This document shows positions 32,738 to 48,408 of a DNA stretch of 64,000 bases, in pieces (positions within the stretch are counted from its first letter, which is position 1; each line of letters opens with the position of its first letter). The stretch spans positions 154,726,001-154,790,000 of the forward strand of contig NC_092338.1 in assembly GCF_046630445.1 (NCBI RefSeq), read 5' to 3'. The notes below the pieces were generated by a model, which saw nothing but the letters and a program-made list of their open reading frames with translations, searched no databases and was not told where the DNA came from. Origin of the DNA: Rutidosis leptorrhynchoides. Its lineage: Eukaryota; Streptophyta; Magnoliopsida; Asterales; Asteraceae. The position numbers and the translations under genes were made by a program.

Positions 32738-34224
32738 CATGTACACAATTATGATTATATGTATGTTCTAGTATATATATATAACATATATCAATATTAA
32801 ATATGTTATCAGATAATATAAGAATTACATAACTAATAATATGTAATATCTATATATTAAAAAATACTTACAAATTAAAAATGTAGTTGTTATATTATTA
32901 AAATTAATATTAAGATTAACATTAATGTCAGTAGCATAATAATTAATAGTAAAAAAAATATGATTATTAAGATTATCATTTCCCTTATTACCATTATCAT
33001 TAAAATCATAATTAATATTATAAATACTATTATAAAGATAATACAAATTATCATTACTATCATTAATAATATTATATTTAAGAGTATTATTAATAATTAT
33101 TTGTATTACCAGTATTGTTAGGATTATTGTTAACTATTATTATTATTATAATTATTTATATACTTATTATTCTTATTTGTATTAATATTATTATTTATTA
33201 TTATTATTAATATTAATTGTAATATTATTATATATTATAATTATTTATAATTAATATTAAATAGCTGTAAACAAGTTTGGGATCCTTTTAACATCACCAT
33301 CAGACTTTAGCAGTTTTGTTTTCTCCCCAAAATTCGTTACAAGTCGAATTATTCGTATATATCATTCCAAAATCTGTTTCAAATCATTTTCCATCTGTAG
33401 ATGATGATCTCAATTCGTACAAATCAAAAGCTAAAACACAGGGATGAATCCAAAACTTCTGTTAGCAATAGCATTCAAGATTTATTTTTATTTTATTTTT
33501 TTGTACCTGATGATGGAACCTGTCGACCTAATCTCATTACAAAACAATCGATCACTCTGTGATATTGAGAAAATTCGTTCACTTTCTACACCCCCAACTC
33601 AAATTATAACTGTATGTAATCGATAAAATCTATTAAGAAAAACGTTTTTTTTTAACAGGTAATACCCCTGTTCTTGGTTTCAAATTTTGCTAAACCTCAA
33701 TTTTGTATTAAATTTCAAAATCTGAAAATGTAGATAAGTTAGGAAACTTATACTTAATCTATCTGCAAAGATTCATAATCCAATTCCTCCTTTTGATTGA
33801 GAATTTTGGAAGTCAAAGTTTCAAAGTTAAAAAGTCAACAGGTTTTCTGTGAATGAATTCGAGTTTAATTTCATGTTTCAGGTTAAATTGATAACTCCAA
33901 AAGTTTCTAGGAACAATTTAGAACGTATTTCGTATTGAAAGTTTTGTCTAAAACGATCTCAAATTCGAAAATCAAGTTTGAGTTCTTATTTTTTTTTATC
34001 AAACAGCGACTGTTATTCTTGATTTTATTTTTATTTTTCTCGTGACTGTTATCGAATACTACAATTATTAGTTGTTGTTATTTCATAATAAATCCTAAAA
34101 CTAAATAAAGTACTTAATAATAACTTGATTGAAATGCTCTGGTCGAACTGGATGTTGGAGAAGATGAGAAAATAAGGAAACAGATGAAACGGGTTATATT
34201 CAAATCAATGGGATTCAAAACAGA

Positions 34225-34466
<242 letters not shown>

Positions 34467-34749
34467 AATTATTATTATTATAGATTGTTATTGTTATTGT
34501 TATTATTGTTATTATTGATTGATATTATTATTAAGTATTAGTAATATTATTAGTATTATTATCATTGTTACTATTATGATTATGAATATTATGGATATTA
34601 TTATAATTTCTATAAAAATCATAAAATTTATTATTTGTTCATTAAAAACTAATACTTGTATCATTTTATAAGTTATAATATTGTCATTAGTATCATTACT
34701 AGTATTATAATTATTATCAGTATTATAATTATCATTATAAGTATCATAA

Positions 34750-34751
<2 letters not shown>

Positions 34752-34846
<95 letters not shown>
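34752..34846. repeat. (TTA)n microsatellite
   Basis: About 31 near-perfect TTA units in the solo LTR. Confidence 0.95.
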
Positions 34847-36147
34847 CATTGTAAGTATTATTATGTACATTATAATGATTATCAATACTATGTAATTTCT
34901 AAAGTCATTAACATAACTAACACTAACAATAAAATTAATATATTTTTATATATTATTAATATCATTACTTTATTACTAATAGAATTATTATCATTATTAC
35001 TAATACTAAGTATTATCATTATCATATTTATCATTACAAATATTAATTGGGTATTACTATAATAACTATCTTAATAAACAAATGATATATATGTATAAAG
35101 ATATATTTAATACTTATAACATAACAAAATTAATATTTTATATACAAAATGAATATTTCATATATTAATATAAAAATGATATAATTAGTAAATTATATAT
35201 ACACAAACTTATTCGATTACGGTATGTATATTAATAAATATACAAATGATATAGGTTCATGAATCCGAGGCCAACTCTGCATTGTTCAGTATCTTCATAT
35301 GTATTTTTACTACAAAATACAGTATTGTGAGTTTCATTACTCCCTTTTTAAATGCTTTTGCAATATATATTTTTGGGACTGAGAATACATGCGCTTTTAT
35401 AAATGTTTTACGAAATAGACACAAGTAATCGAAACTACATTATATGGTTGAATGATCGAAGTTGAATATGCCCCTTTTACTTGGTAACCTAAGAATTAGT
35501 AAACCAGTCTACTAATTGACGCGAATCCTAAAGATAGATCTATTGGGCCTAACGAACCCCATCCGTTGGAGCGGATGCTTTAGTACTTCGATGTTGTTTT
35601 ATCATGTCCGAAGGATTTCCTGGAATGATAGGGGATATTCTTATATGCATCTTGTTAATGTCGGTTACCAGGTGTTCAATCCATATGAATGATATTTTTG
35701 TCTCTATGCATGGGACGTATATTTATGAGAAATAGAAATATGAAATCTTGTGGTCTATTAAAATTATGAAATGATTATTTATGTTAAACTAATGAACTCA
35801 CCAATCTTTTTGGTTGACACTTGAAAGCATGTTTATTCTCAGGTATGAAAGAAATCTTCCGCTGTGCATTTGCTCATTTTAGAGATATTACTTGAAGTCA
35901 TTCATGACATATTTCTAAAGACGTTGCATTCGAGTCGTTGAGTTCATCAAGATTATTACTAAGACAATTATAGTTGGATATATTATGAAATGGTATGCAT
36001 GCCGTCAATTTTCGATGTAAAGAAAGTTTGTCTTTTAAAAACGAATGCAATGTTTGTAAAATGTATCATATAGAGGTCAAGTACCTCGCGATGTAACCAA
36101 ATGTAATGTATTCGTCCAGATGGATTAGGACGGGTCGCTTCATAATG

Positions 36148-37857
<1,710 letters not shown>

Positions 37858-38740
37858 ACTTTGATTATCACAGTTCAAGACGCAATAGTCTTGTCTTTTA
37901 CCCAACTCACCTAAGAAGTTTTTCAACTAAACAAGCTCTTTAGAAGCTTCTGCAATAGCCATATATTCGGCTTCGGTGGTTGATAAAGCAACACTCTTTT
38001 GTTGTCGAGACATCCAACTAACCGCTACCTTCCCTATTGTGAAAACATAACCCGTAGTGCTTTTTCCCGAATCATCACATCCACCCAAATCAGCATCCGC
38101 ATAACCCCTAAGTATGAGATTGTTTTTGGAGAAACACAATCCCATATTAGAAGTACCTTTCAAATAACGAAGAAACCATTTGACCGCTTCCCAATGCTCT
38201 TTTCCCGGATTAGACATATAACGACTTACAACTCCCACTGCTTGAGCAATATCGGATCTTGTACAAACCATGGCATACATAATACTACCCACGGCCGATG
38301 CATATGGAACCTTTTCCATATCCGTTTTATCTTTTACCGTCTTTGGTGATTGACTTTTCGATAACTTAATCGTGCTACCCAAAGGCATAGAACGAGCCTT
38401 TAAATTCTCCATATTAAACCTCTCTACTACTTTCTCAATATATTTGGATTGAGACAAGTATAGAGTACCTTTCACACGATCACGCACAATACTCATGCCA
38501 AGTATTTGCCTAGCACCACCAAGATCTTTCATCTCGAATTCACGGGAAAGTAATCCCTTCAACTTGTTAATTTCGGACATGTTGGAACCTGCAAGTAACA
38601 TGTCATCAACATACAACAATAAGATTATATAAGAAGACTTGAGTTTCTTCAAGTAGCAACAGTGATCCGCTTCACATCTTAAGAAACCAATCTTCTTCAT
38701 AAAATCATCAAACTTCAAGTACCATTGCCGAGGTGCTTGC
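37858..38740 (-). pseudogene. Copia element 4 RT-RNase H part (fossil)
   Basis: Shows YVDDMLLAGSN, the 'FEMKDLGGARQILGM' region, 'YASAVGSIMYAMVCTRSDIA' and 'ALSTTEAEYMAIAEASKEL' of Copia RT and RNase H. It is interrupted on the left by LTR sequence at 37857 and bounded on the right by the Gypsy target site. Confidence 0.85.
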
Positions 38741-41111
38741 TGTAGCGACCCCGACAAATCGTCAAGTGACGGCGTCGTCTACGTATGGTCCCATTACATG
38801 GTTATAAGTATTTATAACAAAGTTTGACCGAAAATATGTCGCATACATTTCATAAAGGATGTTTCAATGTTTACAAAAGTAATTCCCAAGACAAGTACAT
38901 AACAAAAGTTATTGTTCATATGAAACACGTGCGACATAGTTTAAAATAGCAAAAAAAGACGCTCCACATATGCAAGTATACTCGACATCCAATGCAAGTA
39001 TCAAAAAGTATGTGCGGAAGCATGTATCACCTAAGTTCAAGGACCTGAGAAAAACATAGAGAATCTGTCAATGAAAACGTTGGTGAAATCATAGGTTTAA
39101 ATAAGTAAATGAGTAAAAGCAAGCTGAACCACAAGAGTTGCAATATTGATAAAGTCATAGTACATTCTAAAAGTTAATATTCACGAGCACCCAATTATCA
39201 AAGCTTAACATTCCGTCCGTTGAATACCCCATAAATTAGTGCTAGAACAACACTGTTTCCCGAAAATATATTTCATCCGTAGACGGTAGCGAACCATCAA
39301 AGATGAGGGTTGTCAACCCATATGGCCATATAACATAAGTTCTCGCTTACACCATCTGATATAACTAATGATAATCGGATTGAGGATTTTCGTTCTAAAC
39401 TCGTATGTAGAATGTTTGTTTTCCCGTTCTTGTGTTCACTTAGTTCAAAAGAATCGTTTATGTTTTCTCATCCCAAAAGTAAGTTTAAAAGAGTAAAAGT
39501 GGGACTATGATCTCACCTTGTATGCACAAACAAAAAGTACTTCGACAAGTAACGTGTGCAAAGAACAATGCTAGTCTTGACCTAAACAAATAGGTTGTAT
39601 CAATAACGATAGTCACGAAGGGTCAAAGATGTTCAGTTAGTCCTATAGCTCAATACGACTCGATTAATAAAGCATGTGAATCAAATTGTCAAGTTTCATG
39701 CAAGATACAAGTAGTTGAGCATGTTAGAACGATTGTATAATCGTTTGGTTAAGTTTGACTAAAAGTCAAACTTGGTCAAAGTCAAAGTCAACGGGGTCGG
39801 GTCGGGTGTCCGACAATTTTCTCATGATGAGAAGTCATATACGAGCATAATAGTCAAGTTTCATGGTAAACGGGGTTATAGTAAAGCGGGAAACATTTTT
39901 GTGACATGAAAAACAAAGACAAAATGAGCTGGGCAGTATGCGCGGCGCGCTATGGGTTGCGCGGCGCGCACCCAAGTGTAAATCCTGGTCAGAACTTAAC
40001 CACGAAGGCAAACATCTGGGATTTTTAATTCTGCGCGGCGCGCGGGTATATGCGCGGCGCGCAATACCTGGGAAACATGCAGTTTGCAGAAAAATGGTCC
40101 AAGTCACGAACCAAAATACAATTTAACACATCTCATGCACCGAAAACACTTAAAACGCATATCATATATCATTAAAAAGGTAATTTGACAAGGAGAATAA
40201 CTAAACGCATTTACTCAATCAAAACCAAACAAACTCATATCAAAATCACCATTATTGCTCATCATTTATTACTCCAAGTTCATAAATGCCATATTATGAT
40301 TCGGGAAATTAATGCACATGTGTAATACGCCGTTTTGAAGATAATCAAGCATACAATACAACTAAACGCAAAAAAAACAACATGGCAATCATTCAATGCA
40401 TCTAAGATTCATTTCAAGTTCATCAAACCCTAAACTAAATTCACCAAATTTCATAATCAAGTTTAGGAGGTTTCCTTAATCAAACTTTACATCAAAATAA
40501 AGCTAGTAACACTAGGAGCATAATTAAAACATGAAGTCTTAGCATCTAACAACATATAAACACTCAAATCTCAAGGTTAAGCATGTTATCTTTCAATATG
40601 AACTAGTTACATCAAAATAATAAGAACAAGCATACAAATCACATAATCATACTAGACTTGAGCCATAGACACTAATCAACAACCCTTTTAACTCAAAAAT
40701 CTCAAGAACACATAAAATTAGTGATTTTAGAAAGTTATCCAAATGAAATGAGATTGGTATGGAATCGAAGAGGAGATCACGAGGAGTTCGAATATGTAAT
40801 TTGTTTGGCCCGAAGCTTGATCGTTTGAATATGGATGATGAATTGCTTTATGAAGAATTTGAGAAAAATATGAAAGTGTTAGATGAAAAGGAAAATGAAA
40901 ATGAAGAAATGAGGTGGAAGTGTTGACTAGTCAAGTGGCTAGTCACCACTTTAGTGTTTTGGCAAAACAAGTCCCTCTACTTCCAATCGGGTGCGTTAAA
41001 TTACCTAAACAAGATAAATCGAAACGCGTATTAACGGGAGATGTTATAAACATATAACGGAGTTTAAAATAGTTAAACGGAAAAGTTGACGGAAAAAGGC
41101 GGGATGTTACA
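38741..41111 (-). repeat. 3' LTR of the Gypsy element
   Basis: On the plus strand it runs TGTAGCGACCCC to GATGTTACA. It carries four copies of the word GCGCGGCGCGC (39940-39950, 39959-39969, 40033-40043, 40052-40062) in otherwise AT-rich DNA. A short tract (41112-41146, ACACCTTAAAAG region) separates it from the polyprotein end. Confidence 0.95.
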
Positions 41112-41146
41112 TTACCTACACCTTAAAAGAAATTTCGTCCCGAAAT

Positions 41147-44100
41147 TTAGGTAGGCGTAGTAGTCGTTGTTTCTTCCTCGGAATCTGACGTTTCCGTAAC
41201 CGGGAATAGATGAGGGTGTTTCTTTCGCATTTGATCTTCTCTTTCCCAAGTAAACTCGGGTCCCCTTTTAGCGTTCCAACGGACCTTGACAATCGGGATC
41301 CGGCTTTGTTTCAATTCCTTCTCGACGTAGTCCACAATTTCAACCGGTTCCTCCACAAAATGAAATTTGTCATTAATAGTAAGTTCCTCGAGAGGAACGA
41401 CGATATCGGGCTCGGCAAGACATTTCTTCAAGTTAGATACATGAAAAGTAGGATGGACGGAGCTTAGTTGAGGCGAAAGATCCAAACGATACGCAACGGT
41501 TCCAACAAGTTCTAAGATTTCGAAAGGACCAACGTACCGCGGATTTAGTTTCCCACGTTTCCTAAAACGGATGACACCTTTCCAAGGTGCGACTTTTAAC
41601 ATGACGCGGTCACCGACTTGAAATTCGAGGTCTTTGCGTCTTTTGTCGGTATAGCATTTTTGACGACTCCGGGCCGTCCGAAGCCTATCTCGGATTTGAA
41701 GAATCTTCTCGGTGGTTTCGTGAATGAGGTCGGGCCCGGAAATTTGCACGTCACCCACTTCGGCCCAACAAAGAGGAGAGCGACATTTTCGGCCATATAA
41801 TGCTTCAAAAGGTGCGGCCTTAATACTCGCGTGATAACTATTGTTATATGAGAACTCGGCGAGGGGTAAGTGCTTGTCCCAAGCTTTTCCAAAATCAATA
41901 ACGCAAGCCCGTAACATATCCTCCAATGTTTGTATGGTACGTTCACTTTGCCCATCGGTTTGGGGATGATATGCGGTACTCATGTCTAAACGCGTCCCCA
42001 ACGCTTCTTGTAACGTACGCCAAAATCTAGAGACGAAACGACCATCTCGGTCGGAGATAATCGATAAAGGTACACCGTGTCGGGCTACAATCTCCTTAAC
42101 GTAAAGTCGTGCAAGTTTCTCCATTTTGTCGGTTTCTTTCATGGCAAGAAAGTGCGCGGATTTAGTGAGGCGGTCAACAATGACCCAAATAGTATCATAA
42201 CCGCCCGACGTTTTCGGTAGTTTGGTGATAAAATCCATCGTGATCCTTTCCCACTTCCATTGTGGGATCTCGGGTTGTTGAAGTAACCCGGACGGTCTTT
42301 GGTGTTCGGCTTTGACTTTAGCGCAAGTCAAACATTTGGCAACGTATCTAGCAACTTCCTTTTTGATATTCGGCCACCAATATTGTTCTTTAAGGTCATG
42401 GTACATCTTATTGGCGCCGGGATGAATCGAGTATCGTGATTTGTGGGCTTCGTCTAGGATGAGGTTTCGTAAATCGCCGTATCTAGGCACCCAAATTCTT
42501 CCGGCGTAATATCGAAGTCCGTTCTTCTTAACTTCGAATCGAGAGACGAGAATGTTTAAAAGTTCACGCCCGATGTGGTTGTCTTTAAGAGCCTCCTCTT
42601 GAGCTACCCGAATTTGGCTATTAAGGTTGGAGTGAATGGTGATGTTTAAAGCTCGGACACGAAGAGGCACCGCTCTTTCTTTTTGACTTAAGGCATCGGC
42701 CACTACATTTGCCTTCCCGGGGTGGTAACGAAGCTCGCAATTATAATCGTTCAAGGTCTCAATCCACCTTCGTTGTCTCATGTTTAGTTGCTTTTGATCG
42801 AAGATATGTTGGAGACTTTTGTGATCGGTAAAGATGGTACTTTTGGTACCAAGAAGATGGTGTCTCCATAACTTAAGTGCAAAGATGACGGCACCGAGTT
42901 CAAGATCATGTGTCGTGTAGTTTCGTTCGTGAACCTTGAGTTGTCGAGAGGCATAAGCAATGACTTTCTTTCGTTGCATTAGCACACACCCATAACCGTT
43001 TTTCGAGGCATCGCAATATACAACAAAATCATCATTGCCTTCGGGAAGTGACAAGATAGGAGCGGTGGTTAGCTTAGTTTTCAAGATTTGGAATGCGGTT
43101 TCTTGTTCGGATGTCCAAATGAATTTTCGTTCCTTGTGAGTTAACGCGGTTAAAGGACGAGCGATTAAGGAGAAGTCCTTGATGAATTTACGATAGTATC
43201 CGGCGAGACCTAAGAATTGACTAATTTGAGTAGGAGTAGTAGGAGTCTCCCATTTACTAATGGCTTCGATTTTTGCGGGATCGACTTTAATGCCTTGATC
43301 ACTTACAACGTGACCGAGGAATTGAACTTCCTTCAACCAAAATTCACACTTGGAGAACTTGGCATAGAGTTGTTCTTTTCTCAAGAGTTCAAGCACGAGT
43401 CGGAGATGTTCTTTGTGTTCCTCTTCGCTTTTAGAATAGACCAAAATATCGTCAATGAACACGATAACGAATTTGTCAAGGTACGGTTTGCACACGCGGT
43501 TCATGAGATCCATAAACACCGCCGGTGCGTTAGTGATACCAAAAGGCATGACAAGAAACTCGTAACTACCGTAACGAGTCCGGAAAGCGGTTTTGGAGAC
43601 ATCTTCCCCCTTAACCCTTAGTTGATGATAACCCGAACGGAGATCGATTTTTGAATATACACGAGAACCTTGTAGTTGATCAAAAAGATCATCGATGCGA
43701 GGAAGAGGATATCGGTTCTTAACCGTCAATTTGTTTAGTTCACGATAATCAATGCACATTCGTAGGGATCCGTCTTTCTTCTTAACGAACAAAATCGGAG
43801 CGCCCCATGGTGAATGGCTAGGTTGAATGAAACCACGGTCGAGTAACTCTTGGATTTGACTTTGCAATTCTTGTAATTCGGATGGAGCGAGTCTATATGG
43901 CGCACGTGCTACGGGTGCGGCTCCCGGAATAAGATCGATTTGAAATTCAACCGGTCGATGAGGTGGAAGACCCGGTAATTCGTCGGGAAATACATCGGAA
44001 AAGTCACTAACAATTGGCACATCATCGATGCGCTTCTCATCGGCCTCGACTTTCTTAATGTGAGCAAGAATTGCGAAACAACCCTTGCGAAGTAGCTTTC

Positions 44101-45607
44101 GAACTTTAAGGCATGAAACGAGATTGAGTCCGGTGAAATTTTTGTCGCCATAGACAATCAATGGTTCACCGTTCTCGATAGGAATTCGGATTGCGTGAAG
44201 GTCGCAAAGAATGTGAGATTTATTTTTGACCATCCAATTCATACCGATTATTACATCAAAACTTCCTAGTTCCATGGGTATCAAGTCAATTTCAAATTCA
44301 TTACCCAAAATGTTTAAAGTACACCCCCGGTAATATGTGTCGGCACTTAAGAGTTTTCCATCGGCCACTTCGATGGAATAAGTAGTATCTAAAGGGTGTG
44401 GTGGAGTGCAAAGAGTAGGAGTCAAAGTCTTAGACACAAAACATTTATCGTCACCCGAATCGAATAAGCAAGTAACATAAGTGTTGTTGAGAAGAAACGT
44501 ACCCGTGACTAGTTCGTTGTCATCTCGGGCTTCCTCGGTGTTGATGTTAAAGGCTCGGCCTCGGTTGTTGGGGTTGGCTTTCTTCTTCGGGCATTCGTTC
44601 TTATAATGGCCCGTTTGGCCACATTCATAACAAGTGACCGTCCTTGGAGGATTGGGCCCCTTTCGAGCGACGGGGGCGGTGCTTGTGCAATTGTTGGCCC
44701 TATGACCAACTCCTTGGCAACGGTGACAAATTAGCTTGTTACATTCGCCGTAATGATGTTTGTGGCACTTGTTGCACAAAGGTAAGTTTCCGACATAACC
44801 CTTCTTGCCGTCGTTGTTGAAGGGCTTTTTGGTGAAGGTGTTGTTGTTGTAGTTAGTTGATGGAGTGGCTTCCCATTTCCTTTTGTTGCCACCCGACTTG
44901 TCCTCGGCCTTAGGAGCCGGTACTACGATTTCGTCAACCGTTTCAATTAATTGGCGAGCCATGTTCATAGCGGCTTGATGAGTAGTGGGTTTGGATGACA
45001 TCACCCCTTGTTTGATGCTTTTTGGAAGACCGAGCATGTAGAGCTCAATCCTTTGAGATTCGGGGTTAACAAGATTAGGACACATCAAGGATAGTTCGGC
45101 GAAGCATTGATTATAAGCTTTAAGATCATTTCCGACCGCTTTCAAAGCTCTTAGTTCTTCCTCAAGCTTGCGGGTTTCTTCACGCGGAAAATATTCAACA
45201 ATCATCTTTTCCCTTAGATCGGCCCAAGAGAGGGCATGAGCTTCATCTGTACCCACTGATTGAACATAGGTGTTCCACCATGTTAGAGCAATCCCGGAGA
45301 AAGTGTGGGTGGAGTATTTGACCTTGTCTTGGTCCCGGCAACCGCTTATGCTAAAGACGGCCTCGGTTTGTTCAAACCAACGAGTAAGCACAACCGGTCC
45401 ACCGGTCCCATCATAAGAGTGAGGTTTGCACCCCATGAAAGCTTTGTAGGAGCACCCTTCGCTAGAGTTACCGGCTCCTTGGTTGTTGTTGTTGTTATTA
45501 TTGTTGTTGTTGGACGAGTGACCGACCATGGCCGCATCCACGGCGGTGGCTATCATGCGTTGCAAAGCTTGTTCGGGAGTTTCGGGAGGGGCGCGTCGAC
45601 GAGCCAT
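41147..45607 (-). CDS. Gypsy gag-pol polyprotein
   Basis: 1486 codons from ATG at 45605-45607 ([18 protein letters not shown]); an in-frame TTG farther upstream is not a likely start. Order: gag (retrotrans_gag-type region, [24 protein letters not shown]), CCHC knuckles ([14 protein letters not shown] about 295; [14 protein letters not shown] about 326), aspartic protease (FDSGDDKCF, about 383), RT with FIDDILVYS (about 719), RNase H ([10 protein letters not shown], about 866), integrase zinc region (about 1075-1110) and catalytic core ([21 protein letters not shown]), and a C-terminal chromodomain-like segment ([19 protein letters not shown]). RT before integrase is diagnostic of Ty3/Gypsy. 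A chromodomain usually directs integration to chromatin marks. Confidence 0.95.
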   Translation of the reverse strand: MARRRAPPETPEQALQRMIATAVDAAMVGHSSNNNNNNNNNNQGAGNSSEGCSYKAFMGCKPHSYDGTGGPVVLTRWFEQTEAVFSISGCRDQDKVKYSTHTFSGIALTWWNTYVQSVGTDEAHALSWADLREKMIVEYFPREETRKLEEELRALKAVGNDLKAYNQCFAELSLMCPNLVNPESQRIELYMLGLPKSIKQGVMSSKPTTHQAAMNMARQLIETVDEIVVPAPKAEDKSGGNKRKWEATPSTNYNNNTFTKKPFNNDGKKGYVGNLPLCNKCHKHHYGECNKLICHRCQGVGHRANNCTSTAPVARKGPNPPRTVTCYECGQTGHYKNECPKKKANPNNRGRAFNINTEEARDDNELVTGTFLLNNTYVTCLFDSGDDKCFVSKTLTPTLCTPPHPLDTTYSIEVADGKLLSADTYYRGCTLNILGNEFEIDLIPMELGSFDVIIGMNWMVKNKSHILCDLHAIRIPIENGEPLIVYGDKNFTGLNLVSCLKVRKLLRKGCFAILAHIKKVEADEKRIDDVPIVSDFSDVFPDELPGLPPHRPVEFQIDLIPGAAPVARAPYRLAPSELQELQSQIQELLDRGFIQPSHSPWGAPILFVKKKDGSLRMCIDYRELNKLTVKNRYPLPRIDDLFDQLQGSRVYSKIDLRSGYHQLRVKGEDVSKTAFRTRYGSYEFLVMPFGITNAPAVFMDLMNRVCKPYLDKFVIVFIDDILVYSKSEEEHKEHLRLVLELLRKEQLYAKFSKCEFWLKEVQFLGHVVSDQGIKVDPAKIEAISKWETPTTPTQISQFLGLAGYYRKFIKDFSLIARPLTALTHKERKFIWTSEQETAFQILKTKLTTAPILSLPEGNDDFVVYCDASKNGYGCVLMQRKKVIAYASRQLKVHERNYTTHDLELGAVIFALKLWRHHLLGTKSTIFTDHKSLQHIFDQKQLNMRQRRWIETLNDYNCELRYHPGKANVVADALSQKERAVPLRVRALNITIHSNLNSQIRVAQEEALKDNHIGRELLNILVSRFEVKKNGLRYYAGRIWVPRYGDLRNLILDEAHKSRYSIHPGANKMYHDLKEQYWWPNIKKEVARYVAKCLTCAKVKAEHQRPSGLLQQPEIPQWKWERITMDFITKLPKTSGGYDTIWVIVDRLTKSAHFLAMKETDKMEKLARLYVKEIVARHGVPLSIISDRDGRFVSRFWRTLQEALGTRLDMSTAYHPQTDGQSERTIQTLEDMLRACVIDFGKAWDKHLPLAEFSYNNSYHASIKAAPFEALYGRKCRSPLCWAEVGDVQISGPDLIHETTEKILQIRDRLRTARSRQKCYTDKRRKDLEFQVGDRVMLKVAPWKGVIRFRKRGKLNPRYVGPFEILELVGTVAYRLDLSPQLSSVHPTFHVSNLKKCLAEPDIVVPLEELTINDKFHFVEEPVEIVDYVEKELKQSRIPIVKVRWNAKRGPEFTWEREDQMRKKHPHLFPVTETSDSEEETTTTTPT

Positions 45608-46032
45608 TGTTCCTTCAAAACACAAGAATACCGTTGGTTAGTATTCTAAATAATACTAACCGTGATATGGAATAAAGATAAAGAGAAAAATTATCCTTGA
45701 CTCGCCTTAAATTCTTTATGTCATAATGTCGGTATGTTCATATGAGTCAACGTAATATAATTTCCGGGAATTATATTACCCTAATTCATATGTGCATTCG
45801 ACATTACATCATATAGTCAAGGTGGCGTGTCAATTAAATTATACAACGCAAGGTTTAGATAGAATAAGAGTAGATATGAGTGAGAGAGTTCGAGTATAAA
45901 TGCACAAGTAGTCAAGTAATTCCTATGTCAAGTCTATATGCCGGTTGTAGTCTAGACTCACCAATGTACCCTATGACTTGGGTTTGACACCAATGAACTC
46001 TAAATCCCTACAACCAAGGCTCTGATACCACT

Positions 46033-48403
46033 TGTAGCGACCCCGACAAATCGTTAAGTGACGGCGTCGTCTACGTATGGTCCCATTACATGGTTATAAG
46101 TATTTATAACAAAGTTTGACCGAAAATATGTCGCATACATTTCATAAAGGATGTTTCAATGTTTACAAAAGTAATTCCCAAGACAAGTACATAACAAAAG
46201 TTATTGTTCATATGAAACACGTGCGACATAGTTTAAAATAGCCAAAAAAGACGCTCCACGTATGCAAGTATACTCGACATCCAATGCAAGTATCAAAAAG
46301 TATGTGCGGAAGCATGTATCACCTAAGTTCAAGGACCTGAGAAAAACATAGAGAATCTGTCAACGAAAACGTTGGTGAAATCATAGGTTTAAATAAGTAA
46401 ATGAGTAAAAGCAAGCTGAACCACAAGAGTTGCAATATTGATAAAGTCATAGTACATTCTAAAAGTTAATATTCACGAGCACCCAATTATCAAAGCTTAA
46501 CATTCCGTCCGTTGAATACCCCATAAATTAGTGCTAGAACAACACTGTTTCCCGAAAATATATTTCATCCGTAGACGGTAGCGAACCGTCAAAGATGAGG
46601 GTTGTCAACCCATATGGCCATATAACATAAGTTCTCGCTTACACCATCTGATGTAACTAATGATAATCGGATTGAGGATTTTCGTTCTAAACTCGTATGT
46701 AGAATGTTTGTTTTCCCGTTTTTGTGTTCACTTAGTTCAAAAGAATCGTTTATGTTTTCTCATCCCAAAAGTAAGTTTAAAAGAGTAAAAGTGGGACTAT
46801 GATCTCACCTTGTATGCACGAACAAAAAGTACTTCGACAAGTAACGTGTGCAAAGAACAATGCTAGTCTTGACCTAAACAAATAGGTTGTATCAATAACG
46901 ATAGTCACGAAGGGTCAAAGATGTTCAGTTAGTCCTATGGCTCAATACGACTCGATTAATAAAGCATGTGAATCAAATTGTCAAGTTTCATGCAAGATAC
47001 AAGTAGTTGAGCATGTTAGAACGATTGTATAATCGTTTGGTTAAGTTTGACTAAAAGTCAAACTTGGTCAAAGTCAAAGTCAACGGGGTCGGGTCGGGTG
47101 TCCGACAATTTTCTCATGATGAGAAGTCATATACGAGCATAATAGTCAAGTTTCATGGTAAACGGGGTTATAGTAAAGCGGGAAACATTTTTGTGACATG
47201 AAAAACAAAGACAAAATGAGCTGGGCAGTATGCGCGGCGCGCTATGGGTTGCGCGGCGCGCACCCAAGTGTAAATCCTGGTCAGAACTTAACCACGAAGG
47301 CAAACATCTGGAATTTCTAATTCTGCGCGGCGCGCGAGTATATGCGCGGCGCGCAATACCTGGGAAACATGCAGTTTGCAGAAAAATGGTCCAAGTCACG
47401 AACCAAAATACAATTTAACACATCTCATGCACCGAAAACACTTAAAACGCATATCATATATCATTAAAAAGGTAATTTGACAAGGAGAATAACTAAACGC
47501 ATTTACTCAATTAAAACCAAACAAACTCATATCAAAATCACCATTATTGCTCATCATTTATTACTCCAAGTTCATAAATGCCATATTATGATTCGGGAAA
47601 TTAATGCACATGTGTAATACGCCGTTTTGAAGATAATCAAGCATACAATACAACTAAACGCAAACAAAACAACATGGCAATCATTCAATGCATCTAAGAT
47701 TCATTTCAAGTTCATCAAACCCTAAACTAAATTCACCAAATTTCATAATCAAGTTTAGGAGGTTTCCTTAATCAAACTTTACATCAAAATAAAGCTAGTA
47801 ACACTAGGAGCATAATTAAAACATGAAGTCTTAGCATCTAACAACATATAAACACTCAAATCTCAAGGTTAAGCATGTTATCTTTCAATATGAACTAGTT
47901 ACATCAAAATAACAAGAACAAGCATACAAATCACATAATCATACTAGACTTGAGCCATAGACACTAATCAACAACCCTTTTAACTCAAAAATCTCAAGAA
48001 CACATAAAATTAGTGATTTTAGAAAGTTACCCAAATGAAATGAGATTGGTATGGAATCGAAGAGGAGATCACGAGGAGTTCGAATATGTAATTTGTTTGG
48101 CCCGAAGCTTGATCGTTTGAATATGGATGATGAATTGCTTTATGAAGAATTTGAGAAAAATATGAAAGTGTTAGATGAAAAGGAAAATGAAAATGAAGAA
48201 ATGAGGTGGAAGTGTTGACTAGTCAAGTGGCTAGTCACCACTTTAGTGTTTTGGCAAAACAAGTCCCTCTACTTCCAATCGGGTGCGTTAAATTACCTAA
48301 ACAAGATAAATGGAAACGCGTATTAACGGGAGATGTTATAAACATATAACGGAGTTTAAAATAGTTAAACGGAAAAGTTGACGGAAAAAGGCGGGATGTT
48401 ACA
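46033..48403 (-). repeat. 5' LTR of the Gypsy element
   Basis: 2,371 bp, same length as the 3' LTR. The four GCGCGGCGCGC words are intact here too (47232, 47251, 47325, 47344). Most differences between the two LTRs are C/T or G/A transitions, as expected for methylated DNA. Confidence 0.95.
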
Positions 48404-48408
48404 CTTGC

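Larger units (their letters stand above)
38741..48403 (-). mobile_element. Ty3/Gypsy LTR retrotransposon, looks whole, nested in Copia element 4
   Basis: 2,371-bp LTRs at 38741-41111 and 46033-48403 have equal length and about 17 differences by eye (about 0.7%). Perfect target-site duplication CTTGC at 38736-38740 and 48404-48408. Primer-binding site TGGTATCAGAGC (46019-46030) two bases inside the 5' LTR. A single long gag-pol frame. The C-terminal chromodomain-like segment suggests a chromovirus, perhaps the Tekay/Del group. Age of the order of 0.3 million years at 1.3e-8 per site per year (assumption). No break is seen. Confidence 0.96.

Noticed and set aside
39835-40126. Arg/Ala-rich open frames on both strands, repeated at 47127-47418
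   Set aside because: They lie in the Gypsy LTRs and come from the CG-rich repeated words. Being present in both LTRs and both strands argues against a gene.
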